A DNA stretch of 6,235 nucleotides, from the NCBI GenBank assembly GCA_024644505.1, contig JAHEHQ010000160.1, forward strand, positions 1 to 6,235, given 5' to 3'. The position numbers and the translations under genes were made by a program. The notes beneath the pieces are model-generated. The model searched no databases. It was not told the origin of the DNA and worked only from the letters and a program-made list of their open reading frames with translations. Shown here in pieces: positions 1 through 6,096 of this stretch. Each line of letters starts with the position of its first letter. The first letter of the stretch is position 1. This DNA is from Gammaproteobacteria bacterium (lineage in GTDB: Bacteria; Pseudomonadota; Gammaproteobacteria; Chromatiales; Chromatiaceae).

Positions 1-584
1 CGGTCTCCGCCCACCCGCACCGAGTTGGCGTAGACAATGCCGTTGAGGGAGATCACGGCGACTTCCGAGGTGCCGCCGCCGATATCCAGAACCATGGATC
101 CCCTGGCCTCGTCGACCGGCAGCCCGGCTCCGATGGCCGCCGACATGGGTTCCTCGATCAGGTAGACCTCCCGTGCGCCGGCGCCGGCAGCGGACTCCTT
201 GATCGCCCGACGTTCCACCTGGGTTGAGCCGCAGGGGACGCAGACCAGTACCCGGGGGCTCGGCCTGATCAGTTTGCTTTCGTGCACCTTGTGAATAAAG
301 TGCTGCAGCATCTTTTCGGTAACCGTGAAATCCGCAATCACGCCGTCCTTCATGGGGCGAATGGCGGTTATGTTGACCGGGGTGCGGCCCAGCATCTGTT
401 TCGCCTCCTCCCCCACGGCCGCAACGGACTTCCCACCGCCCGGTCCACGATTCGTCCGAATAGCCACAACGGAGGGTTCGTCCAGGACGATACCCTGGCC
501 CCTGGCATAAATAAGGGTGTTGGCCGTCCCCAGGTCTATTGAGAGGTCGTTTGAAAAAATCCCGCGTATGCGTCTGAACAACAT
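1..584 (-). CDS. mreB: Rod shape-determining protein MreB, N-terminal part (runs off left edge)
   Basis: MreB is a bacterial actin that forms ATP-dependent membrane-associated filaments and positions the peptidoglycan elongation machinery in rod-shaped cells. Reading leftward from an ATG at 584-582 gives 194 codons with no stop, just over half of the roughly 347 residues usual for the family; the C-terminal part lies outside the window. The start MLFRRIRGIFSNDLSIDLGT matches the typical proteobacterial MreB start, with the phosphate-1 loop IDLGTANT at residues 16-23. Further recognisable blocks are KQMLGRTP, IRPMKDGVIADF, RPSPRVLVCVP, IEEPMSAAIGAG (residues 143 on, with the catalytic-type Glu at about 144) and the phosphate-2 loop DIGGGTSEV (167-175). 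The Shine-Dalgarno is poor (CGGA, followed by a run of A), so the start rests on family similarity. It is divergent from gatC. By analogy with other proteobacteria, mreC and mreD probably follow off the left edge; that is inference. Confidence 0.97.
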   Translation of the reverse strand, partial: MLFRRIRGIFSNDLSIDLGTANTLIYARGQGIVLDEPSVVAIRTNRGPGGGKSVAAVGEEAKQMLGRTPVNITAIRPMKDGVIADFTVTEKMLQHFIHKVHESKLIRPSPRVLVCVPCGSTQVERRAIKESAAGAGAREVYLIEEPMSAAIGAGLPVDEARGSMVLDIGGGTSEVAVISLNGIVYANSVRVGGD

Positions 585-649
585 GGTGAATTTTTTTCCG
601 TGGCTTACTTTATATCGGTTGTCTGGGGCCAGGCGCGAAACAATCTATG

Positions 650-682
650 ATTATATCCCGGCGGGATTGCGTAATTTATCAA
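650..682 (-). promoter_or_regulatory. Candidate mreB promoter
   Basis: On the minus strand there is a perfect TATAAT (655-650), 65 bases before the mreB ATG, which would give a leader of nearly 60 nt. The hexamer 17 bases upstream is TAAATT (678-673), a poor -35. A better-looking TTGATA (682-677) is 21 bases away, too far for standard sigma-70 spacing. The -10 is convincing and the -35 is not. A 13-base inverted repeat (655-667, arms ATCCC/GGGAT) sits in the spacer next to the -10 and could be an operator. Confidence 0.45.
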
Positions 683-781
683 TCACAGGGGGTACTGGGC
701 AAGGAACTGTATTCAAAAAACATGCCCGTAACCCCGCAACCAGGGGGTCGGAATGGGGAAACCGGCGCGGGGTGAATAGGA

Positions 782-811
782 TTGGCCTGACCTGGAGGGG
801 GCAAATATGGT
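782..811 (+). promoter_or_regulatory. Candidate gatCAB promoter
   Basis: TTGGCC (782-787) and TATGGT (806-811) are separated by 18 bases and match the sigma-70 boxes at 4 of 6 positions each. The predicted transcript start is near 818, about 36 bases before gatC. An alternative is TATGAT (646-651), a better -10 with no clear -35, which overlaps the mreB -10 on the other strand. Neither is strong; the call rests only on box similarity and position. Confidence 0.25.
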
Positions 812-839
812 ATTTTCCCATCTTTTAGTCATTAAATTT

Positions 840-848
840 GAGGGGGAG
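840..848 (+). promoter_or_regulatory. gatC ribosome binding site
   Basis: The purine run GAGGGGGAG lies just before the gatC ATG at 854, with its AGGGGG core ending 7 bases upstream. It supports that start codon and is the best ribosome binding site in the gat operon. Confidence 0.7.
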
Positions 849-853
849 TCCCC

Positions 854-1141
854 ATGTCCCTGGATAGATCGGAAGTCGCCAAGATTGCCCACCTTGCACG
901 ATTGGAGGTGACCGGCGGGGAGTTGGACGCCGTGGCGGGGGATCTCTCCAACATCCTTGACCTGGTGGAGCAGATGAACGGCGTGGATACCGCCGGTGTA
1001 ACCCCCATGGCGCATCCCCTGCACATGGCGCAGCGCCTGAGAGATGACGTTGTCACGGAGGACGATCGGCGCGACCGTTATCAATCCATCGCACCCTCGA
1101 CCGACGCTGGGCTTTATCTGGTGCCCAAGGTGATAGGTTGA
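854..1141 (+). CDS. gatC: Asp-tRNA(Asn)/Glu-tRNA(Gln) amidotransferase subunit C
   Basis: GatC is the small, non-catalytic subunit of the cytoplasmic GatCAB complex. It wraps around GatA and stabilises the GatA-GatB interface. The 95-residue product has the normal family length. It shows the characteristic N-terminal helix block VAKIAHLARLEV (residues 8-19), then LSNILDLVEQMNGVDTAGV, the proline-rich MAHPLHMAQRLRDD segment, and the conserved C-terminus IAPSTDAGLYLVPKVIG. The start is fixed by a strong purine-rich ribosome binding site and by agreement with other GatC proteins. It is the first gene of a gatC-gatA-gatB series; gatA follows after 61 bases. In bacteria that already have GlnRS the complex usually makes Asn-tRNA(Asn); the window does not show which substrate applies here. 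Confidence 0.97.
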   Translation: MSLDRSEVAKIAHLARLEVTGGELDAVAGDLSNILDLVEQMNGVDTAGVTPMAHPLHMAQRLRDDVVTEDDRRDRYQSIAPSTDAGLYLVPKVIG

Positions 1142-1177
1142 GAACCAGAGCGGGCGTTGTCCGCATCCCCGTTTTCC

Positions 1178-1195
1178 AGGGCAGGCCCTAAAGAG
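1178..1195 (+). promoter_or_regulatory. Small hairpin and ribosome binding site before gatA
   Basis: AGGGC (1178-1182) and GCCCT (1185-1189) form a compact inverted repeat immediately followed by AAAGAG (1190-1195), the likely ribosome binding site, 7 bases from the gatA ATG at 1203. No T-run follows, so it is not an intrinsic terminator and should not break the operon. Any effect on gatA translation is speculation. Confidence 0.35.
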
Positions 1196-1202
1196 TTCAT
1201 AG

Positions 1203-2654
1203 ATGCACGAAAAGAGTATTGCGCAATTATCCGCCGGCCTGAAGGCGGGAGAGTTTTCCAGTACTGAGCTGGTCGGCCACTATCTGGGGCGGATCGAGAG
1301 TACGGACGAATCTCTCAACAGTTTCGTTACCGTTTCCCGGGATCTGGCGCTGCAGCAGGCGGAGGCCGCCGATCGCAGGATTCGCAAGGGCAACGCGGGG
1401 CCGCTCACCGGCATCCCCGTCGCGCACAAGGACATATTCTGCACTGACGGCGTCAAGACGAGCTGCGGCTCCAGGATGCTGGACAACTTCATTGCCCCGT
1501 ACGATGCCACATTGGTTTCCCGTCTGGGGGATGCCGGAGCCGTAATGCTCGGCAAGACCAACATGGATGAGTTTGCCATGGGGTCCTCCAACGAAACCAG
1601 TTACTACGGCCCGGTTCGTAATCCCTGGGATGCGGATCTGGTCCCCGGCGGCTCCTCCGGCGGCTCGGCCGCGGCGGTTTCCGCGCGGCTTTGTGCCGGG
1701 GCCACCGGAACAGACACCGGGGGCTCCATACGCCAACCGGCGGCGCTTTGCGGGATCACCGGCCTGAAGCCCACCTATGGCCGGGTTTCCCGTTACGGCA
1801 TGATCGCCTTTGCCTCCTCCCTGGATCAGGGGGGTACCCTGACCCGCAGTGCGGAGGACGCCGCGCTCCTGCTTCAGGCGATGGCCGGTTTCGATCCACG
1901 GGATTCCACCAGCGCGGAGGAACCGGTACCCGATTATGCCGCCACCCTGGAAGCGGACATCAGCGGACTCAGGATAGGGCTCCCGAAAGAATACTTCGGG
2001 GAGGGCCTGGACCCCGGTGTCGGGGATGCGGTGCTGGCGGCGGTGGATGAATATCGCGGCATGGGGGCGGGTGTAGTGGAGATCAGCCTCCCCAACACCC
2101 GGCTCGCGGTGCCCACTTACTACGTGGTGGCACCGGCGGAGTGCTCATCCAATCTTTCCCGGTTCGACGGGGTGAGATTCGGTCATCGCTGCGAGGCCCC
2201 GAAAAACCTCGAGGACATGTACATGCGGTCCCGGGGTGAAGGATTCGGCGCGGAGGTCAAAAGACGCATTCTGATCGGAACCTATGCCTTGTCTGCCGGC
2301 TATTACGACGCCTATTACCTGAAAGCCCAGCAGATTCGCCAGCTGATATCGGATGACTTCAGGCAGGCGTTTGCCAAGGTCGACGTGATCATGGGGCCCA
2401 CCTCGCCGACAACGGCCTTCGCTATCGGGGAGCGGACCGACGACCCGGTAACCATGTACCTTTCCGATATCTACACCATTGCCGTGAATCTCGCCGGACT
2501 GCCCGGTATCTCCGTGCCCACGGCACTGGTTGGAGGAAAACCGGCGGGCCTGCAGATCATCGGCAACTATTTCCAGGAGGCGAAGCTGCTGAATGTCGCG
2601 CACAGGCTGCAGCAGGCCACCGACTGGCATCTGGCGGTACCGGAAGGCATGTGA
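1203..2654 (+). CDS. gatA: Asp-tRNA(Asn)/Glu-tRNA(Gln) amidotransferase subunit A (glutamine amidase)
   Basis: GatA hydrolyses glutamine and supplies ammonia that passes through an internal channel to GatB. The 483-residue product has normal length and is an amidase-signature enzyme throughout. The Ser-cisSer-Lys triad can be placed at K76 (in AHKDIF), S151 (first Ser of GGSSGGS, 149-155) and S175 (in DTGGSIRQPA), with the same spacing as in known GatA proteins. Other hallmarks are GKTNMDEFAMGSSNETSYYGP (split here as GKTNMDEFAMG at 117-127 and SSNETSYYGP at 128-137), TGLKPTYGRVSRYG, SLDQGGTLTR, GTYALSAGYYDAYY and the C-terminal LPGISVPT followed by PAGLQIIG. No catalytic residue is missing. 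The ATG at 1203 fits the usual GatA start (M-H-x-K-[ST]-I-A) and has a modest ribosome binding site. It lies 61 bases after gatC; the gap to gatB is longer (186 bases) and holds a foldback repeat. Confidence 0.98.
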   Translation: MHEKSIAQLSAGLKAGEFSSTELVGHYLGRIESTDESLNSFVTVSRDLALQQAEAADRRIRKGNAGPLTGIPVAHKDIFCTDGVKTSCGSRMLDNFIAPYDATLVSRLGDAGAVMLGKTNMDEFAMGSSNETSYYGPVRNPWDADLVPGGSSGGSAAAVSARLCAGATGTDTGGSIRQPAALCGITGLKPTYGRVSRYGMIAFASSLDQGGTLTRSAEDAALLLQAMAGFDPRDSTSAEEPVPDYAATLEADISGLRIGLPKEYFGEGLDPGVGDAVLAAVDEYRGMGAGVVEISLPNTRLAVPTYYVVAPAECSSNLSRFDGVRFGHRCEAPKNLEDMYMRSRGEGFGAEVKRRILIGTYALSAGYYDAYYLKAQQIRQLISDDFRQAFAKVDVIMGPTSPTTAFAIGERTDDPVTMYLSDIYTIAVNLAGLPGISVPTALVGGKPAGLQIIGNYFQEAKLLNVAHRLQQATDWHLAVPEGM

Positions 2655-2689
2655 GCAGGCGGATTCAAGAATAGGTGCAGCAAGGTTAC

Positions 2690-2779
2690 GGGTACCCATC
2701 CCATGACACGCTGTGAATACGTCCATGTACGCTCGACAGCGGCATCCCTGCTGCTGACGGTCACTGGATGAGGTATCCA
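2690..2779. repeat. Foldback intergenic element between gatA and gatB
   Basis: This stretch has imperfect terminal inverted repeats. On the left, TACC-CATCC-C-A-TGAC (2693-2707) pairs with GTCA-C-T-GGATG-A-GGTA (2760-2775), giving 14 base pairs with three single-base bulges. Inside, CGCTGT (2709-2714) is complementary to ACAGCG (2736-2741), CGT/ACG arms (2720-2722, 2729-2731) flank a CATG core, and CAGCGGC (2737-2743) pairs with GCTGCTG (2750-2756, one G-T wobble) around a 6-base loop. The left edge carries the palindrome GGGTACCC (2690-2697). From memory it resembles short intergenic repeats found in many copies in gammaproteobacterial genomes (the stretch around CATGTACGCTCGACAGCGGC is familiar), but only one copy is present here, so the repeat status is inference. 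No T-run follows, so it is not a classical terminator. It has no coding signature. Confidence 0.6.
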
Positions 2780-2840
2780 CACCTTGTTTCGGGCGCCGGG
2801 GTGCGCGATATGCCATACAGAGTATTTAGAGAGTCTTGAA

Positions 2841-4283
2841 ATGCAATGGGAAACTGTCATAGGGCTTGAGATCCACGCCCAGCTGGCCACCCGGTCGAAA
2901 ATCTTTTCCGGTGCCTCGACCGCTTTCGGTGCCGACCCCAACACCCAGGCCTGCGGCGTCGACCTGGGGCTGCCTGGCGTGCTGCCGGTGCTGAACCGGG
3001 AGGCGGTGCGGATGGCCGTCAGATTCGGCGTCGCCATCGACGCCACCCTGGGCCGCCGGTCGATCTTTGCCCGCAAAAACTATTTCTACCCGGATCTGCC
3101 CAAGGGCTACCAGATCAGCCAGTACGAGCTGCCCATCGTCGGCATGGGGCAGGTGGAGATCGTGCTCGAAAACGGCGATACCAAGATCGTCGGGGTGACC
3201 CGTGCCCATCTGGAGGAGGATGCAGGCAAGTCGCTGCATGAGGATTTCCACGGATTGACCGGTATCGACCTGAACAGGGCGGGCACGCCGCTGCTGGAGA
3301 TCGTATCCGAGCCGGACATGCGTTCGGCAAAAGAGGCGGTCGCCTACGCCAGGAAGATTCACCAGGTGGTTCGTTATCTGGGTATCTGCGACGGCAATAT
3401 GCAGGAGGGCTCCTTCCGGGCCGATGCCAATGTTTCGGTCAGGCCCCCGGGCAGCGAGCTGGGCACCCGCGCCGAGTTGAAGAACCTCAACTCCTTCCGT
3501 TTCCTGGAGAGGGCCATCAACTTCGAGGTGGAGCGACAGATCGATCTGTTGGAGTCCGGGGGGCAGGTGGTGCAGGAGACCCGGCTCTACGATGCCGACA
3601 AAGACGAGACACGTTCCATGAGGTCCAAGGAAGAAGCCAACGATTACCGCTATTTCCCGGATCCCGATCTGCTGCCGGTGGAACTGGACGACGCCTTCAT
3701 TGCCGAGGCCGTCGAGGGCATGCCGGAGCTGCCGGACGCCAAGCGGCAGCGATTCTCCAGCGAGTACGGGCTTCCCGCCCCGGACGCCCAGATGCTCACG
3801 GGCAGTCAGGCCCTGGCGGATTTTTTCGAAGCGGTCGCGGGGGAGGCGGGTGATTCCAGGCTGGCTGCCAACTGGGTGATGGGCGGTCTCTCGGCGGCCC
3901 TCAACAAGGAGGCCATGGACATCTCGGAGTCACCGGTGACGGCGAAGATGCTGGGCGGCATGCTCAGGCGGATTTCCGACGGCACCATCTCGGGAAAGAT
4001 CGCCAAACAGGTTTTCGAGGCCATGTGGTCCGGCGAGGGTGACGCGGACAGCATCATCGAGGCACGGGGATTGAAGCAGATCACCGACAGCGGAGCGATT
4101 GAAAAGATCGTCGGGGATGTCATCGCGGCCAACCCCGGCCAGGTCGAAAACTATCGCGCGGCCGAGGGTGCCAAACAGCAGAAGATGCTGGGCTTTTTCG
4201 TGGGCCAGGTGATGAAGGCCTCCAGGGGCAAGGCCAATCCCCAGCAGGTCAATGAGCTGTTGAAGCAGAAGCTGATGAATTGA
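2841..4283 (+). CDS. gatB: Asp-tRNA(Asn)/Glu-tRNA(Gln) amidotransferase subunit B
   Basis: GatB binds the misacylated tRNA, activates the Asp or Glu side chain with ATP, and amidates it with ammonia from GatA. The 480-residue product is full length. N-terminal kinase-like blocks are GLEIHAQL (8-15), KNYFYPDLPKGYQISQ (79-94), EEDAGK (125-130), DLNRAGTPLLEIVSEPD (143-159), MQEGSFRADANVSVRP (187-202) and KNLNSFRFLERAI (214-226), followed by the linker block RSKEEANDYRYFPDPDL (261-277). The C-terminal GatB/YqeY tRNA-binding region covers roughly 330-480 (NWVMGGLSAALN, ISGKIAKQVFEAM, KMLGFFVGQVMKASRGKANP). The frame stays open upstream to an ATG at 2784, but the family start MQWETVIGLE and an AGAGAG ribosome binding site (2828-2833), 7 bases before the ATG, place the start at 2841. 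It is the last gene of the series; its stop is 3 bases from the stop of the convergent cyclase gene. Confidence 0.98.
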   Translation: MQWETVIGLEIHAQLATRSKIFSGASTAFGADPNTQACGVDLGLPGVLPVLNREAVRMAVRFGVAIDATLGRRSIFARKNYFYPDLPKGYQISQYELPIVGMGQVEIVLENGDTKIVGVTRAHLEEDAGKSLHEDFHGLTGIDLNRAGTPLLEIVSEPDMRSAKEAVAYARKIHQVVRYLGICDGNMQEGSFRADANVSVRPPGSELGTRAELKNLNSFRFLERAINFEVERQIDLLESGGQVVQETRLYDADKDETRSMRSKEEANDYRYFPDPDLLPVELDDAFIAEAVEGMPELPDAKRQRFSSEYGLPAPDAQMLTGSQALADFFEAVAGEAGDSRLAANWVMGGLSAALNKEAMDISESPVTAKMLGGMLRRISDGTISGKIAKQVFEAMWSGEGDADSIIEARGLKQITDSGAIEKIVGDVIAANPGQVENYRAAEGAKQQKMLGFFVGQVMKASRGKANPQQVNELLKQKLMN

Positions 4284-4286
4284 GAG

Positions 4287-5327
4287 TCAGGCGGCGGCCT
4301 GTACCTGATTTCGGCCCTGCCTCTTGGACTGGTAGAGCGCCTCGTCCGCCCTTCGCACCAGTTCCATCATGTCCTCTCCGGGCCGATACTCCGCAACGCC
4401 GGCCGAGACCGTTATCTGTCCGAGTGGGATGCGGGTGCCCGCGCGCACCAGGTTGGTCCCTGAAATGCGCTCCCGAATCCGGTTGCAGAGGATCACGGCG
4501 CCTTCTGCCGGGGTTTCCGGGAGCACCAGGGCGAACTCCTCCCCGCCGTATCGGGCCGCCGTATCGAGGCCCTTGATCGACTGCTGGAGTGTTTTTGCCA
4601 CGAAACGGATCACCTTGTCCCCGACCAGGTGCCCGAAGTTGTCGTTGACCTTTTTGAAGTGATCTATATCGATCATCACCACGCAAAGTGGCGTATCCTC
4701 GACGCTTTCGATGCACTCGATCTTTTCTTCCAGCGCGTCGAAGAAAGCCCCTCTGTTGACCAGGCCGGTCAGGGCATCGATCGAGGCCATCTGCCGGGCA
4801 TGTTCCAGCTCTTCGCGCAGCTGTTCCATCTCCGCTGATTTCACGGCGAAATCTCTTTGGATCTGATCCACGGATGCTTTCATTCTCCTGGTCTCCGCAA
4901 GCACGCTCTTCATCAGACCGTAGACATCACCCAGTGACTCGGCGTTGTGGCAGGTTTCATCGAACACTTCCAGGGTCTTGCCATAAGTCTCCGCTTCGGT
5001 GCCGGTATGGCTCAGGGAGGCGGACGTCTCCTGGAGTGTGGCCAGAACCTGCTGTCGAATCTCGTCGACCTTTTCCAGGTTGTGCTCGGACAGGTGTTTT
5101 TCGTAAAGGGATTCGTTGAGCTGCTCCGTGAAGGCAACGCCATCATTCAGGATCTGCTCCATGTGCGCTGTCAGTTTGGGTTTGTCGCCACTCACATAAT
5201 GAAACCAGACAGAGTAGTTCTGCGGTGTGATGGGAACCCCGTGTTCGCGCATCAAGGGGATCGCCATACGCAGTAGTTCGGCGCTGGTCTGCAGATCCGG
5301 TAGCAGGTTTTTCTCTTGCGCGGTCAA
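4287..5327 (-). CDS. Diguanylate cyclase (N-terminal helical domain, coiled coil, GGDEF domain)
   Basis: The enzyme makes the second messenger c-di-GMP from two GTP. Of 346 residues, 1-140 form a predicted soluble, mostly helical sensory region. It contains the block IPLMREHGVPITPQNYSVWFHY (split as IPLMREHGVP and ITPQNYSVWFHYVSG, 23-47), a pattern I recall from many uncharacterised proteobacterial cyclases. Residues about 143-182 look like a charged coiled coil, suited to dimerisation. The GGDEF domain starts at DALTGLVNR (184-192). Catalytic features are intact: MIDIDHFKKVND (218-229, metal site D220), GHLVGD (232-237) and the active GGEEF (261-265). The inhibitory I-site position reads KGLD (252-255) rather than RxxD. 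No membrane segment or EAL domain is seen. The start is TTG at 5327-5325: an in-frame TAG lies 21 bases upstream and the first in-frame ATG is Met21, inside the conserved region. GAGAGAAAG upstream is the probable ribosome binding site. It lies 112 bases after the ANTAR regulator gene. Confidence 0.93.
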   Translation of the reverse strand: MTAQEKNLLPDLQTSAELLRMAIPLMREHGVPITPQNYSVWFHYVSGDKPKLTAHMEQILNDGVAFTEQLNESLYEKHLSEHNLEKVDEIRQQVLATLQETSASLSHTGTEAETYGKTLEVFDETCHNAESLGDVYGLMKSVLAETRRMKASVDQIQRDFAVKSAEMEQLREELEHARQMASIDALTGLVNRGAFFDALEEKIECIESVEDTPLCVVMIDIDHFKKVNDNFGHLVGDKVIRFVAKTLQQSIKGLDTAARYGGEEFALVLPETPAEGAVILCNRIRERISGTNLVRAGTRIPLGQITVSAGVAEYRPGEDMMELVRRADEALYQSKRQGRNQVQAAA

Positions 5328-5368
5328 GGTGTCTTTCTCTCGGTTTAGCTAGGTACGATGCATCCCCT

Positions 5369-5395
5369 GTAGCGGACAATTCGAGAGAAAATTTA
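5369..5395 (-). promoter_or_regulatory. Candidate sigma-28 (FliA)-like promoter for the diguanylate cyclase gene
   Basis: On the minus strand TAAATTTT (5395-5388) is followed by an 11-base spacer and TCCGCTAC (5376-5369). The flagellar sigma-28 consensus is TAAAGTTT-N11-GCCGATAA. The -35 part matches 7 of 8, the spacer is exact, and the -10 part matches 5 of 8. A start near 5362 would give a leader of about 35 nt. A rival reading is sigma-70 TTGTCC (5379-5374) with a poor -10. An 8-base palindrome GATGCATC (5357-5364) lies at the predicted start site. Confidence 0.3.
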
Positions 5396-5439
5396 GGATT
5401 CTTAGGTTTTTTTGGGAGATTGGCGCGAGTTTATGGGGA

Positions 5440-6090
5440 TCAGTGGTGTCGGCGGGTCTGCGCATCCCTCTCACGTCGAATGGTTTTCAACAGCCTTTCC
5501 CTGCCTTCGCCCCCCTGCACCAGCTGGCGCGCCAGGCCGACGAGTTTCTGGCTCCTGGAGCGGGCATAATCGCGAAGTGCAAAAAAGGCGTCCTGTTCCC
5601 GGGTGTTGAATTTCTCCATGTACATCCCGATAGCGACACTGATCTCCCGGTTGCTCTTGATGGTGTCAGTGAGCAGCGCCTCTTTCTCATGCAGGCGGCG
5701 TATATCTGCGGATCGCCCCAAAGCGGCCTCGATGGCCGGGATCAGCTGATCGGGGTTGACAGGTTTGACGAGATAGCTCATCGCCCCTTCACGGGTGGCG
5801 AGTTCGACAACCTCCCTGTCCGAGTAGGCGCTGAGAAAAATGGAATCTATCCCCGGTGATTCCCGCAACCGGCGAGCCACCTCGATGCCGAAGATACCCG
5901 GCATGCGGATGTCCAGCACCGCCAGGTCGGGTTTTTCTCCCCGACCAAGGTCCAGTGCTTCTTCGCCGTTGTTGGCCGTGATCACGTCGTAGCCTGCACT
6001 CCGCAATCCATTGCCGAGCATCGCAAGCACGGTCGTGTCATCGTCTGCGACCAGTATTTTTGCTTTGCCCATGAATCTGTTGCCCTGCAT
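5440..6090 (-). CDS. Response regulator with receiver and ANTAR RNA-binding domains
   Basis: This is a two-component response regulator of the AmiR/NasR/EutV type. Such proteins, when phosphorylated, usually bind paired hairpins in leader RNAs and prevent transcription termination. The 216-residue product has a receiver domain at about 10-126: acidic pair D16/D17 in KILVADDD, phospho-acceptor D60 in VLDIRMPG, S87 at the conserved Thr/Ser position (IFLSAYS), and K109 in LVKP. After a short helical linker (about 127-145) comes an ANTAR three-helix domain at about 133-193, with the pattern SVAIGMYMEKFNTREQDAFF (151-170) and ALRDYARSRSQKLVGLARQL (171-190), typical of the family. A basic tail (RRERDAQTRRHH) ends the protein. 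ATG 6090 is chosen because GGAGGG lies 6 bases upstream; Met7 has no such site. It lies upstream of the cyclase gene on the same strand and 45 bases after the stop of a preceding partial gene. The cognate kinase is not visible. Confidence 0.93.
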   Translation of the reverse strand: MQGNRFMGKAKILVADDDTTVLAMLGNGLRSAGYDVITANNGEEALDLGRGEKPDLAVLDIRMPGIFGIEVARRLRESPGIDSIFLSAYSDREVVELATREGAMSYLVKPVNPDQLIPAIEAALGRSADIRRLHEKEALLTDTIKSNREISVAIGMYMEKFNTREQDAFFALRDYARSRSQKLVGLARQLVQGGEGRERLLKTIRRERDAQTRRHH

Positions 6091-6096
6091 TTCCAG

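Larger units (their letters stand above)
585..853. other. Divergent intergenic region between mreB and gatC, no gene seen
   Basis: The region is AT-rich near mreB (585-720) and GC-rich toward gatC. Open frames across it have no family resemblance and lack good ribosome binding sites. It holds the promoter candidates listed separately, overlapping -10-like boxes on the two strands at 646-655, and the 13-base inverted repeat at 655-667. No intrinsic terminator is needed here, because the genes diverge, and none is seen. Confidence 0.6.

Noticed and set aside
517..828. Plus-strand open frame of 103 codons across the mreB start and the intergenic region
   Set aside because: It overlaps the well-supported mreB start on the other strand, has no family resemblance, and covers promoter-like sequence.
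2720..2756. Possible ANTAR target RNA on the minus strand of the foldback repeat (hexaloops AGGGAT and ACATGG)
   Set aside because: AGGGAT has A at position 1 and G at position 4, but the second hairpin has only a 3-bp stem and T at position 4. The strand is antisense to gatA and gatB, and no terminator overlaps it. Coincidence within a repeat is more likely.
2784..2840. N-terminal extension of GatB by 19 residues to an upstream ATG
   Set aside because: The GatB family starts at MQWETVIGLE, a ribosome binding site precedes 2841, and the extension shows no similarity to known GatB starts and begins just after the foldback repeat.
2145..3362. Long minus-strand open frames opposite gatA and gatB
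   Set aside because: They are antisense shadows of GC-rich genes: no recognisable domains, unlikely composition, and the plus-strand genes are certain.
4249..4716. Second minus-strand frame of 155 codons overlapping the GGDEF region
   Set aside because: It is an Arg/Gly-rich out-of-frame reading of the GGDEF domain; the cyclase frame carries all catalytic motifs.
5386..5412. Terminator between the ANTAR regulator and the cyclase, suggested by T- and A-rich runs
   Set aside because: The sequence shows a direct repeat (TTAGG twice) rather than a GC-rich inverted repeat, so no stable stem precedes the run.
5443..5859. Plus-strand open frame of 138 codons opposite the ANTAR regulator
   Set aside because: It lies wholly antisense to the receiver-ANTAR gene, whose domains are clear, and shows no domain of its own.
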